From Sclerotiophoma versabilis (taxonomy: Eukaryota > Ascomycota > Dothideomycetes > Pleosporales > Didymellaceae): DNA of 64,000 nt. Shown in pieces: positions 55,000 through 64,000 of the stretch. Under the pieces are notes generated by a model. The model had not been told where the DNA came from. It was given only the letters and a program-made list of their open reading frames with translations, and ran no database searches. The stretch's first letter is position 1, and every line of letters starts with the position of its first letter. Position numbers and translations under genes: made by a program. The stretch spans positions 930,001 through 994,000 of the forward strand of contig JAAROD010000093.1 in assembly GCA_012274445.1 (NCBI GenBank), written 5' to 3'.

Positions 55000-56455
55000 G
55001 GTTGTGCTCAGAAGGGAGGAACTGAAGTGAAGTTCAAGTACGCGGGGGCTCCACGAGCCTATAAACCCCCCTTTCACTCCACCACGCCCTCCACAGATCG
55101 TCTGTACCCCAATTCCGTCACGTCACATTGCTCGGCTGGGCTTCCCGTTCGCGTAGCTACTGCGCTATCACACCGTAGTGTTACCGCTACCGGTGTTTGC
55201 TGGTCGACGTCATCCTGCTACCGTTGATGTCAGCCCTACGGACTAAGCCGTGCAGAAAAGGCTTGTAAGGGCTAAGCCTACCCAAGCGTCGAAATCCTGT
55301 TGGTGCGGGTCTTGTTCGGCGGCCCACTTGAGGCTCTGCCGGGAGAGAACCGACGTCACACGCTCTCCAGATTCGTCACCTTTCTTTGTGGGGTATGGAG
55401 GTGTTGATGTTGCACTTCTGGTACCGATCTGCGTCGGAGTCTTTCGCACAAATGCGCTGCTGCATCGCGCGCACTCTGAACACGAGATGCCAGCGTCGTC
55501 AGTCCTGTTATTGCAATTGATAGGCCGTTCGCGCAGAGATCGTCCACGCAGCGATCGTACGCAGTGCTTGACCGTAGCTGTTTCATCTCCACGTGCAAGC
55601 CTGTCGTGGCACGATGAGCGCGAAGCTCTACGTCACCGGCGCGATGGCCCGCTTACAAAACCGTCGTACGAACGACGACACGGCTATTACCTGCACATCA
55701 CACCTGTCACGCGAACGGACGAACATGTGCGAGATCGCGGGCTTCGCAGGCGAGTGCTGTGGGGCTCCAAGTCACGAGATGTGCGTGCTGGAGCTGAAGA
55801 TTCTTCCACGGTGTGCTCGGGCGTTCTTCGTGCCTTCTCTGACATGCGGGATGACGTCGGGGATCGAGAAGTTCACGCCGATACGACTCGCACGACAACA
55901 CCAGCAGAGGATACATGACCGCGACCGTACCGCCACCGCACCGCGACCCTACCTCCGGAGCCACGGGGTACCGGTGAAGAGTTTTTCCACAACCTGGCGT
56001 TGCAACTGCCGGGCATAGCAGATTCATGGGCGCTACTACATCGGGCAAGTCTAGGCATTGCAGTTGATCACGGTAGGCAGACCATGGGTACGGCGCCCGA
56101 CTACTGGCCGTTCAGACCGGCCTAGGAGTGCGAAAAGCGCTTGATCAGGCAAGTCATCGATCTGTGTTGATTGCAGTCGGCTGTTCTTGGCTACTGTCTG
56201 GCCGTCTGCCGTTGGAACCACCCCTTGCTGAGCATAGTGAGCATAGTGAGAATAGTGAGATAGTAATAGTGAGATAGTAATAGTGAGAATAGTAATCGTG
56301 AGAACAGGGTTGGGTAAGTTGATGATTTCCAGACTACACTGGCCAGACTATGGTTTTCGAACTACTAAGTTTCCAGCCACGTCCAGCGTGCCCAAGCAAT
56401 CCGTTTCACTTCCTACGAATGCATCCAGACAGCCTCCAGGAATAACCTCCCTCGC
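55000..56455. other. Intergenic region, GC-rich, no supported gene
   Basis: Overlapping frames on both strands (55250-56050) are Arg/Ser/His-rich and show no domain, so they are more likely chance frames in GC-rich DNA. An array of ~9-bp units (ATAGTGAGA-type) lies at about 56227-56300. The left end is the promoter of the hexose transporter. Confidence 0.45.
56227..56300. repeat. Short tandem repeat, AGTGAGNATAGT type
   Basis: Imperfect repetition of GAGCATAGT, GAGAATAGT and GAGATAGTAATAGT, mostly purine-rich. Confidence 0.75.
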
Positions 56456-57893
56456 TCAGCTAGCAGCCAACGCCTTGAGTGGTGTGGTTCCGGGGTAGAA
56501 TGTAGCAGGCCATGCCGGAATGGGAATGGGGTTGGTAAAGCCCAGGGAGCTCCTCAAATCGTTGGGCAGAGTGGGCGCACTGAAGCCGGCAGGAGCAGAC
56601 TTAATGGTGGTCGTTGTAGTTGCGTATCCGCTACCAGTTCCAGCCTTGAGACATCCACCGGACCCATATGCGTTCGCGCAGGTGTACGCGATGCTTGAGC
56701 CGGTGTCGGTCCAGATGGCAAAGTCGGTTACGGTCATTCCCGTGCAGGGAGCCTTGGGCGCACAGTTGAACTTGATAGGACCGCGTTGTGCGCCGTCCGC
56801 ACATGTGCCCTTCCAGTTGCTAAAGGTAATGCCGGAGAGCTGCACGCCGTCGCCAGCACCGACAGTCTGCTCGGCCCAGGCCTGGTCGACGTCCAGCGAG
56901 TACGCGTTGCCGTGGCCTATGAAGTCGTTGAACTGCACGTCGCGGACGAAGCCACTGCCGCCGTTGGACTTGATCATCATCATCTGGTTGCTGTTGACCG
57001 TGTACACCTTCTGGTAGATGACGCTGGAGACCGCGGTCCCCGTGCTGAGAGACCCAATGGCACTACCTCCAGACCAGTTGCAGTAAATCTGCTCAATGAG
57101 CAGGTTTGAAGAGGGCGACTTGACCGTCACGCACTCGTCCTTGTTGGAGACCATGACATCGTGGACGTGGATGTTGGTGCCCATGACGTCGATGCCGTCC
57201 AGGCCGCCGTGGTCGCCGCCGCGGATGATGAGATTGTAGACTTCGCCGTTGTTGCAGTTGTTCAGGAACAGATGGAACGCCGGGGAGTCGACCAGAGCGA
57301 CGTCGTGGATCGAGAAGTTGTTGGTCTTCACGAACCGGACGAGGCGGGGTCTGAGAGGTGTTAGTGAGACGCACTGAAAGCCTCGTTGCCGATGGACCTA
57401 CCCAGTGAGCGAGCCGGTCTTGTGGATGATGTAACCGTTGCCCTGCATGGCGCCTTTGCCGTTGGACGAGAAGAACTCGATATCATTCGAGTTCTCGATG
57501 AGAATCATGTTTCCACCAGCGGTACCGGTACGGGTGATAATACCATCAAGCTGGATGGCAACGCCTGTGCCGTCGTCCAGCGTTACCCAAGTCTGCATGG
57601 CAAAGTTGCCACTGGGGATGAGCACTGTCAAGGTCAGTCATACTATATTCAACAAGAGCTGCGAATAACCCACCCAAGCCGCCTGCAGCGCAAGCAGTCC
57701 ATGCCTTGGACAACGCGGGGCCAAGATCGGTCGCGCCATCAGCCTTCGCACCGAAATCAAGCACGTTGCATTGCTTCTTGGCCTTCTTGGATGCGGTCGA
57801 GGTAGTCGGACCAACAGCACCGGTCAGTTGAGCAGAGACCAGAGCAGGAGCAGCGACCAGGGCCGCGAGAACAACAGAAAGCGTGAACCTCAT
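56456..57893 (-). CDS. GH28 rhamnogalacturonase-like enzyme
   Basis: Three exons (57893-57674, 57624-57402, 57350-56456) join into 445 aa. The N-terminus (MRFTLSVVLAALVAAPALVSA) is a clear signal peptide, so the enzyme is secreted. The central part has the parallel beta-helix pattern of family GH28. GLDGIDVMG corresponds to the NTD motif, KDECVTVKSP to the DD motif, SGGSAIGSL to the GHG region and MMMIKS to the RIK motif. These substitutions match the rhamnogalacturonase subgroup rather than endopolygalacturonases. Predicted role: cleavage of rhamnogalacturonan in pectin. Frame intact; intron donors are GTGGGT and GTAGGT. Confidence 0.9.
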
Positions 57894-59342
57894 AGTGACA
57901 AGCGAGTGAAAGGGTAGCACAAGGATTCACAACCGGAGAGAATGTGTTTCTTTATAGCTGAGTAGACCGGCTGTATGCCTGAAGGCGGGTGCGCGTATAA
58001 TCTAATCTAATAATTTAATGACAAGCAACACCAAGCTCATGATCGACGTTGACAAGCCTTGGGATCCGTGCCATATCTAGTGAAGCGGACTAAATCAGCA
58101 ACCGTGCCATATCAGAAGTAGGTAGCCACATAGAAATCCGGCCCGCCGGCGCATCTCCAAACATGAAATGAACATGGAATACAGGCATATCCCGCCAGTA
58201 AGAGCTAGAGCTGACAGTACTGCGTGCACCTGTGTGAACCTACACTTACACACACAACGCACCGCCGGATTGATTGCAAGTACAGATGTGCACACTAATT
58301 AAACTACACCCCGCAGATTGACAGTACCCACGCTACAAGGGGCCGTAGTAGCCTGCAGCACCGATTGCAGTAATTGCAATACAAACGCAGGAACAAACCC
58401 TGCCTTGGCCGCAGAATTACGGATACACTACACAACTCAGCCCTTCCAAACGCACTAGCCGCGTAGCATAAATTGCAGCACCCCAAGTTTTCCGCGCCTA
58501 GGATAAATGAACGCGCCCCTAGTTTCCGGCGTGAAAAACATATATACCACCAATCGGTGCGTTTTCATCGGGCGTTTTATCGGTGTTATACTTGTATGGC
58601 TGTATCGGTGCTACATGTGTCGAGTCGTGTCGAGTCGTGTTGTGTATACAATCCGGAAATGAAAACGAAAAAGGCTCGAATGGATACTTTTTTTTAAAAA
58701 AAAAAAAAAGTTTACTTGGGAATACCTAGATTCAGTAGAATGGAAACTCGAACTAGAACGATGATTCGAAGTAATTAGAACGAAAACTAAAATGAGAATC
58801 ATGACTGACTGACTAACTGACTGACTTGGGGTAGGGCGGGAAAATAGAACTAGACCCCAACAGCGCGGGCTCGTGAAACAGGACTAGAACGCCATAAAGG
58901 GTAAGGAATGGAAGGAACGGAAACAAACCATGTTTGCGATTGAAGGTGGCGTTTTTTTTTGTTTTGTTTGCGGGGGAAAATATTGCATTGTATTGCATTG
59001 CATGCCATACGCGGAATAATGTGTTTGTCACGGTTGCTAAATGGGTGGGTGGAGAAGGTCAGATGGATAGATGGATGGAGGTGGATAGATGAGGACAGTA
59101 ATGATAGATGCTGGATTCTTCCGCACGTAAACTAGTTTCTTTCTACCAAATGGATAGCTAGGGGACTTTTCTTTTGGACTCCGTTTTGGTAAAACTCCGT
59201 TCCTTTTCCCTCCATTTCCATTCGCCGCAACAATCTGGCCTGAAAATGATGCAGTGCAAGTAAGACATGGCACCGTCGCAATGCAATGCAAAGAGTCGTG
59301 TTTTCGCTTTCGATTTCGTGGTGAGATGGGGTCGTGAGGGCA
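57894..59342. other. Intergenic region with simple repeats
   Basis: Contains a T-run then A-run near 58687-58709 (a self-complementary stretch), GACTGACTGACTAACTGACT at about 58803-58822, and repeated ATTGCATTG-like sequence near 58980. No gene supported. The left end is the promoter of the rhamnogalacturonase gene; the right end is the 3' UTR of the R3H-SUZ gene. Confidence 0.5.
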
Positions 59343-62092
59343 TTAATTAGGGGTGTGGGTCAGGCTGCCCCGGCTTCCGTTTAGGGACGACAGGTCGAAC
59401 TTTGGGGCCGGTGGCTGGTGTGGCGCAGGAGGCTTTGCAGGTAGGTGCGCGGGCGTGCCGTATTTGGCGATGCTGCTTGCGCCAGAGGGAATGCGGGATG
59501 AGGCCTGTTCCCCGGTTTGAGAGGCGATCCGATTCATGGATGCCGAGCCGTTGCCGTGTATGCTTTGCGGCGAGCCGAATGATGGTGTACTGCCAGCGGA
59601 CGGACTCACGCGCGGCATCTGGCCTGGCATTTGACTTGGCATCTGGCCTGGCATCTGGCCTGGCATCTGGCTTGACATCTGACCTGACATCTGACCCGAC
59701 ATCTGACCTGAAATCTGGCCTTGCATCTGGCCTGGCATCTGGCTTGACATGGAACCCTGGTGACCCTGCATCTGAAAACCGCCATAGCCATTCATTTGCG
59801 GGCCCTGGCCCATGTTTGACTGCATCTGGAAGGGCATGTTGCGACCACCGGGAATAAAAGCCTGGCTCTGCGGGTTGAACTGCGGGCGGTTGTAGCTGCC
59901 GGGAATAGGGTGTTGATTGCGGTTCGGCTGGCCGTTGTAAGGGTTCGGCGGGAACTGACCATATGCATACGGCTGTGGCTGAGGCGCGGACATGGGACGG
60001 TTGTTGACCTGGCCCACAGAGTATGGCGGCTGTGGCCAGCCTTGGGTGGAGGGCATGTGTTGTGTCTGCTGGAAGGGCTCCTGATAGGGCGCCATAGGTG
60101 TGTTTGCCATCTTGGGTGTGACCTGGGAGGGCATGACTGGACTCTGGAAAGACATGCCGCGTTGGAAGTCTGCGGAGAGGTCATAGCCAGGCTGTGTGTG
60201 TCCAAAGTTCTGGTACATTGTAGCGCTGTTTTGCGGTGGAAATTGCTGGCCATTCCATCCATACTGCGACTGAGCGTCAGGGGATGGCATGACCGGGTAT
60301 GGGTTGCCGAAGGTTGTGGGAGATGAAGCTCCAGGATTCATACCCGTATACTGTGCATGCGGCACGGGACCCGTGTAGCCATCGTAGTAGACGGCATTCT
60401 CGGCCGTGTATCCAGATGCGGCGTACTGTTGGGGGTAGTAGACGTTGAAATGAGACCGAGCCTGGAAGTCATCGTCGTCGTAGTTGCGCTGCTTTTTGCT
60501 CTTCTTCTTGCCGGACGTAGAGCTTGATCTCGATACATCCTTTGCTTTCTCCTTGTCTTCATTTGACTCTGCAGTCTCAGCTGCAGTGGACTCTTCGCTC
60601 TCGGCGCCGAAGATACGCTGACGGGCCTCTCGGTACCGTGCCTCACGCTCTTCGCGCGTCAGTGCGGCTTTATCCTTGCCGTCGTTACTGCCATCACTTC
60701 CATCGACTTCGGAAGTGGTTTTGGACGGGTTTCGCGAGTTGGGAGTGGTGTTCGTGCCCGACTTGGCGTCTTCACGACGCATGATCTTGCGGGCAGGAAG
60801 CTCAACGGGTGGTGTATCTGCGCCCTTGGAAGCGTCAACCATCTGTGACAGCGGGGGCGGGCTGGAAGCATCAACATTAGCAGGTAGTCAGGATCGCGCG
60901 TGAGAGATGGCTTACATTCTACAGAACGGGGTCCTTGTGATCTTGACGCCAGTCATGGTAGAGTCAACAACATGTCCAAGCATGTAGTAATCAGCAAGGC
61001 GATGAGCAAGCATCCTGTAAAAGGTGTTGCAGTTGGGCAGCGAATACTCGCTCTCGCTATGGCAGGTCAGCAAGCATGGAAGTAGTGGATATTCGCAGCG
61101 ACGTACCGAGAATCTTTGATGAAATCAATAAAGTCCTGCTCAATCTTGACGACGAACAGTCGGTCGCGTGGAGACTGCAAGGCTTCGATGAGCTTCTCGT
61201 CTGGAGCAGATGGCAGATTGGGTACGCCGGCCATGGAGGGTATGCCGTTTCCAACAGGTTGCGACATGGGCCGTCCGGGATTCAAGGCCTGGTTGGGGTC
61301 GTACAGCATGTGCGGGCCAGGGGGAAGAGTTGGAAATCGACCTGGCGGGACACCGCGCTGGGACTGCGGGTTCATGACTGCAATTTCGTGCAGCTGATCG
61401 CGAAACGCACGGGCGGCGCCATTGTCAGATCCCTGGCGTGAGTCGTTCACGACGGATTCTGGAGGAGACGTCACATCCTCCTCCTCGACGGCCCTCAGGC
61501 TGGCGCTGTCGTCTGGGCGCAGCGACTCTTTTTCGTCGAGTGCAAAGGTGGTGGCAGAGGCGACGCTCTTCCCGTCGATGCTGGGGGGCTTGGCAGAGCC
61601 GTCGGACGACGACAGCTGGGTGCTGCTGTCTTCAGCGGCAGACAGCTTGACCAAGGCGAGCGAGCGTGGGCGCTCGGGCAAGTCCTGCTTCACGTCTGAA
61701 GACGGCGCCGCCGACTCGCGGGCGGTGGCAGTCCACTGTCCAGTCCGGTCCACGCTGTTCCCAGCGCTTCCAGCGCCTCCAGTGCTTCCGTTCTGGAGCT
61801 CGTCGCCCTTGTTCGCCGGCCTTGGTTGCGGCGCCTCGGCGGCGACGGGTACAGAGCGCGCAATCTGCGGCTGGCTCAGGATTTTGGGGGTAGCTACAGG
61901 CGGCTTCGGCTTGGCGCTGGCGGGCTGGGTGGGCGTGGGGGGCTTCAGGGCAGAGGCGGCGACCTTGTGTCGGTTAGCATGGTCCACAGCCGGGCAGGAG
62001 TCGAGTGGGCGCACCTTTGCAAAGGACAGCCGCGCCTGGGCCTGGGCCTGCTCCTGCTGCGTGGGTGCTGCAGAGGCCATGTGCGCAGTCAT
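59343..62092 (-). CDS. R3H-SUZ domain RNA-binding protein
   Basis: Three exons (62092-61107, 61056-60916, 60861-59343) join into 881 aa; an alternative start is ATG 62080. The N-terminal third is Pro/Ala/Ser-rich. Around the exon 1/2 junction lies the R3H domain (FVVKIEQDFIDFI, then FYRMLAHRLADYYMLGH and KITRTPFCR). Exon 3 begins with the SUZ motif (LPARKIMRREDAK, then REEREARYREARQRIFG). The C-terminal half is Gln/Met/Pro-rich with QMPGQ/QMSGQ repeats (59620-59765) and prion-like composition. R3H-SUZ proteins bind RNA and act in mRNA or polymerase assembly control, for example yeast Rbs1. The repeat tail may vary in length between strains. Confidence 0.85.
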
Positions 62093-62743
62093 GTCTGCAG
62101 TGGTGTCCGCAGTGGTGTCGGTGCAGGGAGGGCTGACGTGAGCGGGCGCGCGGGTGCAGAGGAGAGCAGGTCGGCGTGGGCGGTGCCGGGGTGGTGAGCA
62201 AACGAGGGTGGTCGTGGGCCGAGTGGGCGGTTCAGGAAACGGGATGCTCAAGGAAAGTCGCGGTAGGCAGGGCCAGAGAGCTGGACATTGTGGGATGCCG
62301 ACATTCGAGGCTGTATGCTGGGGTCTGCGTTGGATGCGGGCGGTTGCGCAGGGCGGTGCGCGGGCGCGTAGCGGGGCGTGGGCAGGCAGAGGCCAGACGG
62401 GCGGGCGGGCGCAGCAGGCGAGGGCGAATTGGCGGCGCGGAGGGCAGAGGCAGCGCAGCGCGGGGCGGGCTGGTGGTGTGCGGGGGGGGGGGGGGGTGAG
62501 GGCGAGGGAAGAGCAGCGATGTTTCGGGCGTGGGTGGTCAGAGAAGAGCGCCGACAAGTTCTCCCGCGCCGATGACTTTTCCATGCTCACGTGTGACCTC
62601 ATGCGCGTCGCAGCGCCGACGGACACTGCACATTGCACTGCACACAGCACGCTGCGGAACCTCGTCTCTCCTGGAGCCGTACCCCCACGCACACGCGCAC
62701 ACACATCCACACCCACACCACACCCACACTCACACCCACAAGC
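62093..62743. promoter_or_regulatory. Shared upstream region of two divergent RNA-related genes
   Basis: A 651-bp region between the R3H-SUZ start (minus) and the zinc-knuckle start (plus). It contains a G15 run at 62482-62496 and a CACACCCACAC-rich stretch at about 62680-62740. It probably holds both promoters and 5' UTRs. Confidence 0.6.
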
Positions 62744-63571
62744 ATGTTGCGCCGGCCAGGCAGCGGCCCGTCCAAGGCCTCGGCCACGACGCTCTGCCAG
62801 AAGTGCCTCCAGCGCGGCCACTACAGCTACGAGTGCAAGGCCAAGGCGTCGGACCGGCCGTACAAGTCGCGCCCCTCGCGCACCCAGCAGCTGCTCAACC
62901 CGTCGCTGCAGCCCAAGCTCAGCACCGACGTGCCCGCCGACCTCGTGCGCAGGAAGGGCGTGGCCGACGACATACTCAGCAGGAAGGAGGCAGAGCGCGG
63001 CCGCACCGCAGCCCGGAAGCGCAGCAGGTCCCGCTCCTCCTCGCCCGACTCGGTCTCGACCGTCTCCACGAACCGCTCGCCGTCGCGCTCGCCGTCGCGC
63101 TCGCCGGCCCCGCGCCGCCAGAAGCGCCATGGCCGGCGCGGTCACGGGGGGAGCGCGAGGCAGAGAAGCCGGAGCACGAGCACGAGCAGACACAGGCGGC
63201 CTGCAGGACGGACGCCGACTCGGGGGGAGCGCGAGCGGAGCAGGAGTGCGGACCGCCTGGACACGGCCGACCGCGAAAGTCGATACTCACGGTCGGGGTC
63301 GAGAGCAGAACACTCACGGTCACGGTCGGGGTCACGACCAGAACACCCACGGTCACGTTCGAGGTCACGGTCGAGGTTGAGACCGCCACCGCCGGAACCC
63401 CAACGCGCACGCCGCCGCGAGCGCAACGGGCGACAAGACAGATTCGACCAGGAGCCTGCAGAGAAGGATGGGAAGCCCGGCTCACCCCCGCCTCCGCCCG
63501 CGCCGAGGGAGAGGAGCTTGAGTCCGTTCAGCAAGCGCGTTGCGCTGACGCGGGCGATGAACGCGCGGTAG
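62744..63571 (+). CDS. Zinc-knuckle SR-type protein
   Basis: A single-exon frame of 275 aa from ATG 62744 (MLRRPGSGPSKA). A CCHC zinc knuckle is at the N-terminus: CQKCLQRGHYSYEC (C-x2-C-x4-H-x4-C), followed by KPKLSTDVPAD-like sequence and a long Arg/Ser-rich tail with RSRS runs, ending in a Pro-rich segment. This arrangement matches ZCCHC10/SREK1IP1-like proteins, nuclear factors linked to splicing. The G-rich and CGG-rich base use reflects the Arg/Ser bias. The frame extends further upstream without an ATG, so the chosen start is the first ATG next to the knuckle. Confidence 0.85.
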   Translation: MLRRPGSGPSKASATTLCQKCLQRGHYSYECKAKASDRPYKSRPSRTQQLLNPSLQPKLSTDVPADLVRRKGVADDILSRKEAERGRTAARKRSRSRSSSPDSVSTVSTNRSPSRSPSRSPAPRRQKRHGRRGHGGSARQRSRSTSTSRHRRPAGRTPTRGERERSRSADRLDTADRESRYSRSGSRAEHSRSRSGSRPEHPRSRSRSRSRLRPPPPEPQRARRRERNGRQDRFDQEPAEKDGKPGSPPPPPAPRERSLSPFSKRVALTRAMNAR

Positions 63572-64000
63572 ATGCACAGCGTACTGTTTTTTTTTTTTTT
63601 TTGTTTTTTTTTGTTTTTTTTCAAGTTTTTATTCTTGAGTGAATGGACGTGGATGGAGACACGAATGGATGGGTTCGCTTGAGGCTCGTCAAGCCTGCAT
63701 TGTATCATTAGCTTCTAGATACCCCTTGACTACCCGAACACGGCATTCTATCAACCTCGCTGCTGTCGTCTTCTTGGCCAGTCGCCGCCCTGTCTTGCCA
63801 TGTCCTCTCACCTCTGCCTCGCAGCCCGAGGGGCCGAGGGAAATGCACAGCGCCGTTGGTCTGCTACGCGTGTTACTCGCAGCGCTCCCGCATAGCGCAC
63901 ACGGCACACCAGCATGAAGCAGTATTTTTTATCAGTCTTGCCACATCCATCTCTGTCCTTCTCACCCCTCGACAGCATCGTCCTCGGCCTCGATCCTCCT
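63572..64000. other. 3' flank with long T-runs, end of window
   Basis: T-runs at 63586-63620 interrupted by single G bases follow the zinc-knuckle gene; on the other strand they would be A-runs. No further gene is supported, although the next gene may lie just outside the window. Confidence 0.4.

Noticed and set aside
55250..56020. Long open frames on both strands as new genes
   Set aside because: They overlap each other, are Arg/Ser/His-rich, lack domains and intron logic, and sit in GC-rich DNA where stops are rare.
61067..63193. A 708-aa minus-strand frame as a single protein
   Set aside because: Only the part downstream of about 62092 matches the R3H-SUZ protein; the upstream part overlaps the opposite-strand zinc-knuckle gene and its promoter and is low-complexity.

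Overview
The window is nuclear DNA of a filamentous ascomycete (Pezizomycotina, most likely Dothideomycetes). Three things point there: introns of about 50-75 nt with GT..AG ends and CTAAC/CTGAC-like branch sites, a typical fungal gene set (HET, Zn2Cys6, MFS sugar porter, GH28, BTB, DUF3435), and a sharply bounded AT-rich block with the signature of repeat-induced point mutation (RIP). Exon structures were worked out by hand from splice sites and reading frame; where coordinates are given, the exon lengths sum to whole codons.

Layout. 0-7.3 kb: the broken 3' end of a BTB gene, a small two-exon hypothetical gene, and a seven-exon minus-strand gene (6757-3620, 943 aa). That gene encodes a DUF3435/captain-type tyrosine recombinase with C-terminal zinc fingers and a chromodomain; a tandem array of ~10-bp units lies just upstream of its start. 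7.29-18.99 kb: a continuous RIP-degraded block holding a chromodomain Ty3/Gypsy pol (plus strand), a degraded antisense Cys-rich ORF, a palindrome array, a complete Ty1/Copia element with both LTRs (minus strand) carrying a nested ~406-bp inverted-repeat element, and the C-terminal part of a pogo/Fot-type transposase. 19-36 kb: an intact ABCB-type transporter, a broken SDR gene, a secreted DUF3237-like protein, a broken P450, an EthD-like protein, a Zn2Cys6 regulator and an NmrA-like reductase; this resembles the remains of a metabolic gene cluster, but no backbone synthase is visible. 36-64 kb: mostly ordinary genes: ankyrin protein, MAPEG-like membrane protein, a second broken BTB gene, a mucin-like single-pass sensor, a steroid 5-alpha-reductase-like enzyme, an intron-containing tRNA-Phe, a large HET protein, a hexose transporter, a GH28 rhamnogalacturonase, an R3H-SUZ RNA-binding protein and a divergent zinc-knuckle/SR protein.

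The most interesting unit is the recombinase. All five expected catalytic residues (Arg, His-x-x-Arg, His, Tyr) are readable across the spliced exons, and its C-terminus carries a chromodomain with a conserved aromatic cage. The gene starts a few hundred bases from a sharp boundary with RIP-marked DNA. This is compatible with the 5' edge of a Starship-like element running off the left of the window, and with a recombinase that reads histone marks; both are inference.
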